NCBI GenBank assembly: GCA_900299185.1
Contig: OMIV01000113.1
Span: 1 to 33,001, forward strand
Length of the DNA: 33,001 bases
Direction: 5' to 3'
DNA from: Planctomycetaceae bacterium
Lineage (GTDB): Bacteria > Planctomycetota > Planctomycetia > Planctomycetales > Planctomycetaceae
Shown: piece after piece, positions 16,801 to 23,458 of the stretch
Numbering within the stretch: position 1 is the stretch's first letter
Layout of the letters: every line of letters starts with the position of its first letter
Position numbers and translations under genes: made by a program
Notes under the pieces: generated by a model
Seen by the model: only the letters and a program-made list of their open reading frames with translations
Databases searched by the model: none
Told to the model about the DNA's origin: nothing

Positions 16801-17321
16801 GCAGTTACCGCCACGTTCTTCACACCAGCCGCGCGGCAAGCCTTCGCCGTGTCGATGGCGTACTCGGCCCAGATAACGGGGTCGTTGTAGGTGTAAGCCA
16901 CGCTGTGACAGCCCAGAGATTTCGCGGCCAACGCGATCTCATCAGGCATCGCGCGATGACTTAGACGCTCGACTTCGCGGGCTTTGGAGATGTCCCAATT
17001 TTGACAAAACTTGCAGCCGAGATTGCAACCGGCGGTGCCGAAAGACAGCACGCTGGTTCCCGGATAGAAGTGGTTCAGCGGCTTCTTCTCGATGGGGTCG
17101 ATGCAGAATCCCGTGCTGCGTCCGTAGGTTGTCAGCCACATCTCACCGTTGAGATTCTGGCGGACAAAACAGAAGCCGCGATCGCCATCCTTTAACGCGC
17201 ATTTTCGCGGGCAGAGAGTGCAAACAACCCGATCTCCATCGCGGTGCCACCACTCACCGGGGAAATAACCATCGCTTACTTCACGATGAGCTGGCGTTAC
17301 TTTCGGTAACAGAGTTTGCAT
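13893..17321 (-). CDS. AmmeMemoRadiSam triple fusion: radical SAM + AMMECR1 + MEMO
   Basis: About 1142 residues; numbers below count from the upstream TTG at 17351, so subtract 10. Residues about 40-370 are the AmmeMemoRadiSam radical SAM enzyme: CxxxCxxC at C109/C113/C116 in GTAGCNLGCKFC for the 4Fe-4S cluster, an upstream cysteine set (CTLCPRKC), and a C-terminal CPNC/CRYC pair. A Ser/Pro/Ala-rich linker (about 385-495) leads to an AMMECR1 domain (about 496-686, with RDKRLRSCCGSFG). An unassigned block (about 690-880) follows, then a MEMO domain (about 886-1152) with PHAGW (H927), GPKH (H957), SSDMNH (H1066) and C1104, matching conserved MEMO metal-site residues. GGAGGAG (17332-17326) sits just before ATG-ATG (17324/17321), so I start there. 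The start overlaps the DUF3592-like gene. The three parts are usually separate genes; the substrate is unknown. Confidence 0.9.
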   Translation of the reverse strand: MQTLLPKVTPAHREVSDGYFPGEWWHRDGDRVVCTLCPRKCALKDGDRGFCFVRQNLNGEMWLTTYGRSTGFCIDPIEKKPLNHFYPGTSVLSFGTAGCNLGCKFCQNWDISKAREVERLSHRAMPDEIALAAKSLGCHSVAYTYNDPVIWAEYAIDTAKACRAAGVKNVAVTAGYITEEARGPFYEFMDAANVDLKAFTEDFYYKITYSHLQPILDTLKWLKHETPVWFEITNLVIPNANDRPDEIKQMSEWVLDAVGDEVPIHFTAFHPDFRMLDRPATPHDTLIRSREIAMQVGLKHVFVGNVNDVARQSTFCPNCKKLLIERNWYELGTYALQGNRCRYCLTEIAGQFLDRPGNWGRKRQPVDMRQFHIAPVPTINTTESTILTQLQTTNNSEPAQPRITTQHSSGGPTLMSSSNKDGSTSSTKTGLDESALQWLASQQPAVAPVKIAPLSPAPQNSTNSATNAPPAPVRPIATQPPTRLPLTSEQREAILAAAAECVKAAVENRPAQIPDLKRLGVADAAISGAFVSLKRDKRLRSCCGSFGQTMPLQRTIEEASLRTATDDPRFPPIAGIEIPHLDLEVWLLFSPERVHATGLDRINEVTIGMHGLQIVRGNQRGLLLPGVATDNDWDSETFLNQVCIKAGLPPTAWKESDTVLFRFEGNVIYGRMTRSAEEVAHFEAAQPLYSPEQFEEFRRICKDNIAALIRGATPMYYCGTVPDSSVNGIALNVTLPGGGQEVVQARMALRDLMPLQTTAFAMCEELANQLRRRGFLNANFNVDLSIAFNTTMHGSIDQPSLSGINPRHRAILVSERNRTAWVYDRDASVEKNLDDAAELCQVAEPIYAQIFSLEFQSTRVRTTFSAVPRPQRGSAERPAAVAGRFYPGDAPSMNQMLDKLLDGEATPLPCSGAMIPHAGWAFSGKLAADVLKRVQLPKRVIIIGPKHTHHGSEWAVAPHHVWQLPGCNVASDFELAAKLSERIKGLQLDSAAHQAEHGIEVNLPMIARLNPETKVVGIAVGAANLERCDAFATELAEVIRELDEPPLLIISSDMNHYATDEENRRLDAMALADFDRLDEDSLFRTCRANQISMCGVVPAVIVIKTLKKLGRLRESMLVGYATSADANGDTTRVVGYAGRLLR
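15928..15948. repeat. Perfect 10-base inverted repeat inside the AmmeMemoRadiSam linker
   Basis: GCAGAATTCG-T-CGAATTCTGC, 21 bases with a one-base centre. It falls in the part encoding the low-complexity linker (around the residues QNSTNSA), next to a run of G. It may be chance in a weakly constrained linker, or a DNA-level site. Confidence 0.4.
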
Positions 17322-18483
17322 CATGCTCCTCCGGACAATGGAAAACGGCAATGTCGTAAACGAGATGCATGCCGAGTAACCAACTTTGGTTTGCCACGTG
17401 AATTTGCCACTTCGCGATGTGGTAGTTCGACACGTTGAATTCAGCGCGACGATTCTCCACTCGCCACGGTGATGGGATCGACCATCGTGCGATCCCGTTT
17501 TCGATCGCCACCATTTGGTGTTTGATCGAGTCGGCTTGGAAGCCTTGTGCGGCGGCCAACTCCTCGGGCACTTCGAGCCAAACGGCGATGGAATGTTTGA
17601 ATTCAGAATCGGGGTCGAACTTCAACATGCACTTCAAGTCATCACCCAGCATCAACGGCGAGGGCGACACATGGAGTTGAGGCTCGCCGTGTCGAGCCAT
17701 TTGCCACAACGTAAACAGCAACAACAAGAACAACGAACCGGCGATAGCAATTGCTGGTGGCAGCAGCCACCACAGCGTCCTCGACTGTGTAGCAATGCCC
17801 TGAATCATCGCCACGAAAAAGAATCCCAGTGGCACATTGCAGGCGATATTCAATCCGATCACCGAGACCCATCGGCGTTGCGGGCGTCCTTGACCTTCAA
17901 AGTGATCTGGATCCCAACACCACGGTTGCAATGGCAGTCGAGCTTGCAATGCCGTGACTTGCCAGATTCGACGTTGTCGCCCCCAGACTCGTTGACCAAG
18001 CCACAATCCCAAAGGCAGTAATCCAAGCCCTATTAGCCCAGCGTTTCCAGCAGTTTGAACTGGGAAGTCGCGGTAGAGAATCGCTTGTTCGGGATGCAAT
18101 GGATCGAGATAGCAAGGCACAGTCGCGTCGCTTTTGCGCGCAGCTTCGAGAGCATCGCGACGTTGCTCAGCAAAGTGTTTGTCGAATGTTCGAATTGGGC
18201 TTAACGAGACACGATCCGATCGAAACAACGTGCCGTTCCAAGAGACGTCATACTTCGCCATCACTTCATAGATAGTTCCAATATCCGACTCTCGAACCTT
18301 AAGCCGCGTTTGAAGAATGAGAGCATCAGCGTGAGCCATATTGTCCGACGACAGCCAGTCGTTGGACTCCGATAAAGCAAACATCAATTGAATGGCCCCG
18401 ACCACCGACAACCACGAAGCCAGAATCATCCCCGCGATCGTGATGACCTGGAGTCGGCGACGCGAAAATCGAGAGCCGGGCAT
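17281..18483 (-). CDS. DUF3592-like membrane protein
   Basis: 400 residues from an ATG; the frame extends to a TTG at 18507, but the ATG is preferred because the first helix begins soon after it. One N-terminal helix (about 13-36) is followed by an extracytoplasmic section with the DUF3592 pattern: a conserved YDVSWNG strand, then VPCYLDPLHPEQAIL, where the family has 'V.VYYDP.NP..A.L'. Three further membrane helices (about 147-168, 207-233, 236-262) and a soluble C-terminal region of beta strands follow. DUF3592 proteins have no firm function. Its end overlaps the start of the AmmeMemoRadiSam gene by 41 bases, so the two are translationally coupled. Confidence 0.7.
   Translation of the reverse strand: MPGSRFSRRRLQVITIAGMILASWLSVVGAIQLMFALSESNDWLSSDNMAHADALILQTRLKVRESDIGTIYEVMAKYDVSWNGTLFRSDRVSLSPIRTFDKHFAEQRRDALEAARKSDATVPCYLDPLHPEQAILYRDFPVQTAGNAGLIGLGLLPLGLWLGQRVWGRQRRIWQVTALQARLPLQPWCWDPDHFEGQGRPQRRWVSVIGLNIACNVPLGFFFVAMIQGIATQSRTLWWLLPPAIAIAGSLFLLLLFTLWQMARHGEPQLHVSPSPLMLGDDLKCMLKFDPDSEFKHSIAVWLEVPEELAAAQGFQADSIKHQMVAIENGIARWSIPSPWRVENRRAEFNVSNYHIAKWQIHVANQSWLLGMHLVYDIAVFHCPEEHDANSVTESNASSS
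17326..17332 (-). promoter_or_regulatory. Strong Shine-Dalgarno deciding the AmmeMemoRadiSam start
   Basis: GGAGGAG reads on the minus strand inside the end of the DUF3592-like gene. It is 1 base before the ATG at 17324 and 4 bases before the ATG at 17321, so the second is the more likely start. The upstream TTG at 17351 has no such signal. Confidence 0.65.
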
Positions 18484-18657
18484 GCAATCAACTCGTTTCA
18501 ATGGCAAACAAAAAGGTGAGGTGAACTTGCTGATGTCACGCGACTCATAACGGCCAGCAGCTTGGTCCGCGTCATGTAAGACTTCCGACCAATCTGAACT
18601 GCGATCGCTGCAATCACACCACGATCACAGGCGAGACTCACTGTGGAACTGTCAGAA

Positions 18658-20028
18658 CTATTCCTTGGACCGCAACTTTCTAATTTGCGCCAAGATTGCG
18701 GCATCGAGTTCTCTCAACCCCTCATCGGGATTAACGGCATAAAGACCGACATTGTAGTGGGAGACATTGCCACTTGGATCAATCACCACCCAAACCGGAA
18801 GCTTCGCGCCAAGTGGGCGGGGATCACCAAACTTCTTTAGGGTCTCGCCACTGTCAGTGGTGATTGCGTATCCAAGATTCATGAAGTCTCGCAATTTGCG
18901 AACCGACCGAAGTGCTGCTCCAGTGGTCTCAGGCTTGGCGAAGCCCTCATTCACAGCGACTCCGACAACATCGACGTTGTGTTGCTTCCTTCGGTTGTGG
19001 ATGTAATCCAAATAGCCCACTTGGCCATAAGGTTCTTCGAGCGGCGAGTCTCGGTAATCCCAGAAGTGCAACACGGTGATGCGATCTTTCTGAGTCTTGC
19101 TGCTTACGGTCGTCTGATTGAGCATCGTCAGGCTGAATTCAGGGGCGGGTTGTCCCACGAGCTTCTTGGCAACGTTGGCAATGTTGTCTGCTCGTTGAGA
19201 TTGAGCTGACGAGTCTCTCGCAATGGTCACCGCCAGATCTTTGAGCGAGGTGCCATTGGCCTGCTTCTCGATTTGCGGCAAGGCGTCTTTCACCAACTTC
19301 AATTGGTTCTCTGCCAGCTCGCCTTTCGTCTCGCCTGGTTGACGTTTCAGAGACGACTGCAATTCCAACAACGAAGTCATCGGGGCATTAAGTTGATCGA
19401 GCGATTTGGCAGTCAACGGGCGAGCTGCCGCCAGATCCACCTTCAATTCATACTCATCGCCTCTGCCCATGAAGAGCCGCTTTTGGGTAGCAACGACGAG
19501 TGATCCGCCTTCTTCAATCCACAGGTTTTCGCGTCGCCCAAAGTTGTCGCGAGCTTCAACTCGCCAGCAACTTCGCTTGTTGAGAGTCTCTTTCTTGCGG
19601 ACTTCATAGGTGAACTTGCCTGAATTCCATGTCGCGTCGGCTTTGATCTTGCTCGCAAACTCAAAAACGGGAGACGGCAACTCAACCGGCACCCGAGTCC
19701 CATCGTGATCCTGCAGCACATGCAACGGTCGACCGTCCAGACGTCGATTTTCAGCATCGAACGTGACTCTGCCGAAACGCTCCGGCCAAGCCCAGCCGCC
19801 ACCACTTTGCTCATTCACCACGAAGAAAGCGGCTCGGCCTCCCTCTGCTCCTTGCAGAACGACATACGCGTCGAACTGCTTGGCGACAGTCGTCCCACCT
19901 TGTCTTGAAACCTGTGACAACGTGCCGGTGTATTGCAGCTCAAAGCCCGGATGTCCGCTCAAACTTCCTTCAGGAGCTGCCCCCCAAAACAACGCAAGCC
20001 ACAAGCTGCAAATCGAAATCGTGTTCAA
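18658..20028 (-). CDS. Exported thioredoxin-fold (TlpA/redoxin-like) protein lacking CXXC
   Basis: 456 residues. An N-terminal hydrophobic segment (ISICSLWLALFWGAAP) looks like a signal peptide. Residues about 25-205 are a beta-rich domain of unknown role, about 210-285 a helical linker, and about 290-455 a thioredoxin fold of the TlpA/redoxin type: VGQPAPEFSLTMLN, a strand ending VLHFWDY, VDVVGVAVNEG, and a cis-proline loop (KLPVWVVIDPSG). Where active members have WCxxC, this protein reads DSPL (about 326-329), so neither redox cysteine remains and it is unlikely to be an oxidoreductase. The start is a TTG with AAAGGA 8 bases upstream; no ATG is available before the signal peptide. A 150-base gap separates it from the DUF3592-like gene. 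Confidence 0.75.
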   Translation of the reverse strand: MNTISICSLWLALFWGAAPEGSLSGHPGFELQYTGTLSQVSRQGGTTVAKQFDAYVVLQGAEGGRAAFFVVNEQSGGGWAWPERFGRVTFDAENRRLDGRPLHVLQDHDGTRVPVELPSPVFEFASKIKADATWNSGKFTYEVRKKETLNKRSCWRVEARDNFGRRENLWIEEGGSLVVATQKRLFMGRGDEYELKVDLAAARPLTAKSLDQLNAPMTSLLELQSSLKRQPGETKGELAENQLKLVKDALPQIEKQANGTSLKDLAVTIARDSSAQSQRADNIANVAKKLVGQPAPEFSLTMLNQTTVSSKTQKDRITVLHFWDYRDSPLEEPYGQVGYLDYIHNRRKQHNVDVVGVAVNEGFAKPETTGAALRSVRKLRDFMNLGYAITTDSGETLKKFGDPRPLGAKLPVWVVIDPSGNVSHYNVGLYAVNPDEGLRELDAAILAQIRKLRSKE

Positions 20029-20150
20029 TGCAAAGTCCTTTGCGATGAGAGTGAATCAGCTGACTACTTACGACCGCCAAACGAAAAACGTGCGTCACTG
20101 AGAAGTTCATCGAGCCCCTGCAAATCACGCTCGGCGAAGACTTGCCTACT

Positions 20151-20169
20151 TCATTCGCGACTTGAATGA
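20151..20169. repeat. Inverted repeat TCATTC-N7-GAATGA
   Basis: Perfect 6-base arms with a 7-base spacer, directly abutting the next palindrome. It may be an operator or an RNA hairpin. Confidence 0.4.
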
Positions 20170-20190
20170 GTGGCATCTTCAAGTTGCCAC
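20170..20190. repeat. 21-base near-palindrome GTGGCA...TGCCAC
   Basis: GTGGCA-T-CTT-C-AAG-T-TGCCAC: 9 of 10 arm positions pair around a single central base. The length and symmetry fit a dimeric regulator's site. It follows the 20151-20169 repeat with no gap, so the two may form one regulatory unit in the middle of the divergent region. Confidence 0.45.
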
Positions 20191-20340
20191 CATTCTTGGG
20201 TCACGGATTTGAAGCGAGATTCAAGCTCGACCTTCCGAACGCGGGAGAATCTTGGTGAAGCCTTCGTACTGCCACAAGGTCGCATCAAACTTGCCGTGAC
20301 TGATGTCTTCGTGACTTTAGCGAGACCTTACGCAGCCTCG

Positions 20341-20370
20341 TTGACACTCAAAGAAGGCAACTCCTACCCT
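20341..20370 (+). promoter_or_regulatory. Candidate promoter of the adaptor-kinase pair
   Basis: TTGACA (20341-20346) is a perfect -35 match; after 18 bases comes TACCCT (20365-20370), only 3 of 6 to TATAAT. It lies about 47 bases before the adaptor ATG, a sensible distance. Confidence 0.33.
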
Positions 20371-20374
20371 AGCC

Positions 20375-20391
20375 GGATCATCGGACGATCC
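20375..20391. promoter_or_regulatory. Near-palindrome overlapping the expected start of transcription
   Basis: GGATC-A-TC-G-GA-C-GATCC pairs at 7 of 8 arm positions. It sits just after the candidate -10, where a bound repressor would block the promoter. Confidence 0.3.
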
Positions 20392-20416
20392 AGCCTCTTC
20401 TGTTAGGGTTAGGTGC

Positions 20417-21568
20417 ATGGTCAACACCATCGTTACTCGTAAGAGCCCGCACTTGTGGTTCTCGTCAGTGGCACTTGCAGCGTGCTTGTTGCCATTGCAA
20501 TCCGCCCTGCCAAGAACGTTGGCCCAAGACGACTCAAAACTTGTTGCAATTCAGAGACGCAAGCTGACCATCACTCCCGCTGATGCCTATCGATTGCCAC
20601 TCCGACTGGAACCAATCCGCTCAGTCACAGTGACTGCTCCGTGTGACGGAACGGTCAAATCGATCTCCGAAAAGGAGGGCAGGGCGGTCAATGCTCAAAT
20701 GGAGCTGATTCGCCTTGATAATCCGCGTCTCGACTTAGTTGCCAAACGAGCGAACGCTGCCAAGGAGCTAGCTCAACAGGAACTGCGAATCGCTCGCGCC
20801 TCAACGAATCCAGATCAAATCAAACTTGGCGAAGCAAAAGTCGCCCTAGCCGAAGCGGAATGGTCGCTTGCCGTTTTCGACCAATCATCCACCAGCATTC
20901 GCGTTCCTTACGCAGCCACGATCCTGCGAATCCATGTCGCTGAAGGTCAGCAAGTTACGGAAGGCGAACCGTTGGTTTCATTTGGGGAGACTTCCCAATT
21001 GAAGTGCCGATTGCCTGTTGATCGAGAACACGTTCTTGCCGGAAGCTCGATGGATCTTTTGATCGAGTCTCAGACGCTGAAAGTCACAGTGGACTCGATC
21101 GCACCGCTAGCTTCGGATCACGACAAGCTTCGTGAACTCGCAGTTTCAGCCGCCACTGCAGTCGTAAAGCTAGATAATGCCAATCAAAAGTGGCATCCCG
21201 GCCAAGTTGTTTATGGCCCACTTTCGCCGAAAGGTCCGGTTGCCAATGTTCCTTTGACGGCGGTCAAAGCCGATGCGAGTGGAAATCGAATTGTCCAAGT
21301 CGTTCGTGACGGCGTCATTCGCTCCGTCGCCGTCACCTTGCATGGTCAAGTCGGCATGGAGAGCGTGTTTGTTAGTGGCCAATTTGGAACTCAAGACGAA
21401 CTCGTGACTTCAGCAACGCGAGAACTGGCCGATGGGACAGCCCTTAAACCAGCCGCGCCAGGGCAGGTGGCCGTTAGCACTTCGAAATCAGCAGAAAACG
21501 CAGCTGTCGGAACCTCACCGACCGCGTCTGGCGTTCCTCCCAAGAAGACATCCGCAGCTGGCTTCTAG
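20417..21568 (+). CDS. HlyD/RND-type periplasmic adaptor (membrane fusion) protein
   Basis: 383 residues with an N-terminal signal sequence (hydrophobic 13-30, then LPRTLAQ). Residues about 68-105 and 160-192 are the two halves of a lipoyl/barrel-sandwich hybrid domain (VTAPCDGTVKSISEKEGRAVNA; VPYAATILRIHVAEGQQVTEGEPLVSFG), split by a short helical hairpin (about 105-155). A beta-barrel part follows (about 193-300) and a variable tail ends in Ala/Pro/Ser. Such adaptors normally link an inner-membrane transporter to an outer-membrane channel, but neither is present nearby. The ATG has TTAGGGTTAGG upstream. The next gene, a kinase, begins 57 bases downstream on the same strand. The short hairpin suggests a non-canonical or regulatory adaptor. 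Confidence 0.75.
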   Translation: MVNTIVTRKSPHLWFSSVALAACLLPLQSALPRTLAQDDSKLVAIQRRKLTITPADAYRLPLRLEPIRSVTVTAPCDGTVKSISEKEGRAVNAQMELIRLDNPRLDLVAKRANAAKELAQQELRIARASTNPDQIKLGEAKVALAEAEWSLAVFDQSSTSIRVPYAATILRIHVAEGQQVTEGEPLVSFGETSQLKCRLPVDREHVLAGSSMDLLIESQTLKVTVDSIAPLASDHDKLRELAVSAATAVVKLDNANQKWHPGQVVYGPLSPKGPVANVPLTAVKADASGNRIVQVVRDGVIRSVAVTLHGQVGMESVFVSGQFGTQDELVTSATRELADGTALKPAAPGQVAVSTSKSAENAAVGTSPTASGVPPKKTSAAGF

Positions 21569-21625
21569 CGACTCAGTTTCGAAACAACTGAATGCTCAAA
21601 ACTTCTCTCGATTAGGGATACTTCA

Positions 21626-23212
21626 GTGGCCGCCCCAAAGCCTGCAGAACCACAACCGCAAGACAAGAACAAGATCGATGACTACCAGCTCATCAGCGTC
21701 ATTGCGACGGGCAAAATGTCACAAGTCTGGGAAGTCCTTAATGAGCAAAGCGGGCAGAAATTCGCCATGAAGTTGCTCCTTCCAGAGGCGATGAAGGAGC
21801 CCGATGAAATTGAGCTACTCAAGCATGAGGGCAAGCTCGCACAGACGTTTGAGCACCCAGTTCTGAATCGATGTTTCGGTATCGTTTCACGGAAAACCGA
21901 GTGCTACTTGCTCCTGGAGTTGTTTAAGACGCCGAACATCAAACAGTGGCTGCACAACAATGTGCGAGCCGTCCAGATGCGTCTTCCGCGAATTGTCGAG
22001 CAAGTCTGTCAAGGCTTGGGCTACATGCACGACAAGGGCTGGGTTCATAAGGACATAAAACCAGACAACATCCTTTTGAACCGCTCGGACGAAGTTCGAA
22101 TCATCGACTTTTCACTGGCAGTAAAGAAGGCAAGCGGTCTGTCGAAACTCTTCGCGAGTAAACGTGGAGTGATTCGCGGAACCAGAAGCTATCTCGCGCC
22201 CGAGACGATTCGAAAAGAGCCCTCTACTCCGGCTACGGACATCTACAGTCTCGGAATCGTCTTATACGAGATCCTGACTGGTACCGTGCCATTTAAGGGT
22301 GAGAATCCCCAGGAGTTGCTCGCGAAACACATTTCCGCCATCCCTGCTCCACCGTCGTTCTACAACAAGAACGTGACGCCAGAAATGGATGCTCTTTTCG
22401 CGAAAATGTTGGCCAAGAAGCCGACCGCGAGACCACAGACCTGCCAAGAAGTTTTGACCGAGTTCAACAAGATCCAGGCATTCAAAGAACCTGTTACTGA
22501 GACGGTGGACACAAACAAACAAGCTGTGGCCGAGGCCCCTCAAGACGATGAACTCAAGAAACTGCTGTCGACTCGATTGAGCAGTAAAGACGACGCAAAA
22601 CTTCAGGAACTACTTCGACAAAAACCAGAGTTGATGCAGATCGTCAAAGACGAGCGTGCACGCAAAGAGGCTGAAAAAAAGCGAAACGAAGAGGAACTTC
22701 GTCTTCGCGCTGAAAAGGATTCCCAAAAGAAAAAGGGTGGCGGACCAGAAACTACGTCTGCCCCCACCCCTACTGCGGCATCGCCAACACCACCGCCGCA
22801 GCAGGCAATGCAACATGCCGCCATGGTTCAGATCCCAGGTTTCGGAATGCATCCCCAAGGAATGCCGATGCCTTACGGCGTTCCCCCACAGCCAATGATG
22901 CCATACGGAATGCCTCAACCCGTAATGCCAATGCCAGGAATGGCAGCCTACGCACCACAACCAAGCTTTCCCCAGCAAATGATGCCCGGAGCATACCCAC
23001 CTGGTGTGATTCCGCCGGGTTATCCGATGGCCGCCCCCGGAATGATACCGCCACCTATGCAACCGCAAATCCACGCAAATCAACCAGCGGCCTCCCCATC
23101 GCCGCGACGAACCCAAAAGCCGCCACAGACACGATCAGCAGTTCCCAAACAACCAACAAATCCCAAAGACGCAGATCTGCCCGTCATGACGGAACTTCCC
23201 GATATCGAATAG
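21626..23212 (+). CDS. Atypical Ser/Thr kinase (possible pseudokinase) with Pro/Met-rich tail
   Basis: 528 residues, GTG start with AGGGA about 7 bases upstream. The kinase fold spans about 18-285: K49 in AMK, a C-helix glutamate near 63-68, HKDIKPDN (141-148), DFS (161-163) in place of DFG, APE (191-193) and a conserved DIYSLG. The glycine loop reads ATGKMSQV, with most glycines lost. The catalytic lysine, both aspartates and the asparagine remain, so weak activity is possible, but the altered loop and DFS suggest a regulatory or pseudokinase role. A charged coiled-coil-like stretch (about 305-370) follows, then a tail (about 376-528) very rich in Pro, Met and Gly with repeated MPYG and PMP units, probably disordered. 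No membrane helix is seen, so it is cytoplasmic. It follows the adaptor gene on the same strand. Confidence 0.82.
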   Translation: MAAPKPAEPQPQDKNKIDDYQLISVIATGKMSQVWEVLNEQSGQKFAMKLLLPEAMKEPDEIELLKHEGKLAQTFEHPVLNRCFGIVSRKTECYLLLELFKTPNIKQWLHNNVRAVQMRLPRIVEQVCQGLGYMHDKGWVHKDIKPDNILLNRSDEVRIIDFSLAVKKASGLSKLFASKRGVIRGTRSYLAPETIRKEPSTPATDIYSLGIVLYEILTGTVPFKGENPQELLAKHISAIPAPPSFYNKNVTPEMDALFAKMLAKKPTARPQTCQEVLTEFNKIQAFKEPVTETVDTNKQAVAEAPQDDELKKLLSTRLSSKDDAKLQELLRQKPELMQIVKDERARKEAEKKRNEEELRLRAEKDSQKKKGGGPETTSAPTPTAASPTPPPQQAMQHAAMVQIPGFGMHPQGMPMPYGVPPQPMMPYGMPQPVMPMPGMAAYAPQPSFPQQMMPGAYPPGVIPPGYPMAAPGMIPPPMQPQIHANQPAASPSPRRTQKPPQTRSAVPKQPTNPKDADLPVMTELPDIE

Positions 23213-23458
23213 ATACGGCCTAGAACAAAGAAACTAGAGCAGGGCGTAACTAACATTTGACCAAAAACGGCAGCAGAAAGTCACTACCGCTGTGCCGATC
23301 GCGGCTGAATCCGCCGGCTTTATCAATACATTTAACCCACTCTTCCAGACGTCGATCAAACTAATTAACACACCCAAACATCCCACTCAACCTCGTGCAA
23401 TCCACACTGAGAAACAACACCATCATCAAACTTAACCAACTCGGCATATTCGCCGCGC

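Larger units (their letters stand above)
20029..20416. other. Divergent intergenic region with several palindromes
   Basis: 388 bases between the thioredoxin-fold gene (minus) and the adaptor gene (plus), so it must carry two promoters. I see no convincing gene; a 78-codon frame at 20170-20406 has no homology or Shine-Dalgarno that I recognise. It holds two adjacent inverted repeats (20151-20190), a promoter-like pair at 20341-20370 and a near-palindrome at 20375-20391. Confidence 0.5.

Noticed and set aside
20170-20406. Possible 78-residue gene in the divergent intergenic region
   Set aside because: No Shine-Dalgarno, no hydrophobic or domain pattern, and it covers the palindromes and candidate promoter.
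22610-23116. A 168-codon minus-strand frame opposite the Pro/Met-rich tail
   Set aside because: Rich in Trp, His and Gly only because it is the complement of a Pro/Met/Gln repeat region.
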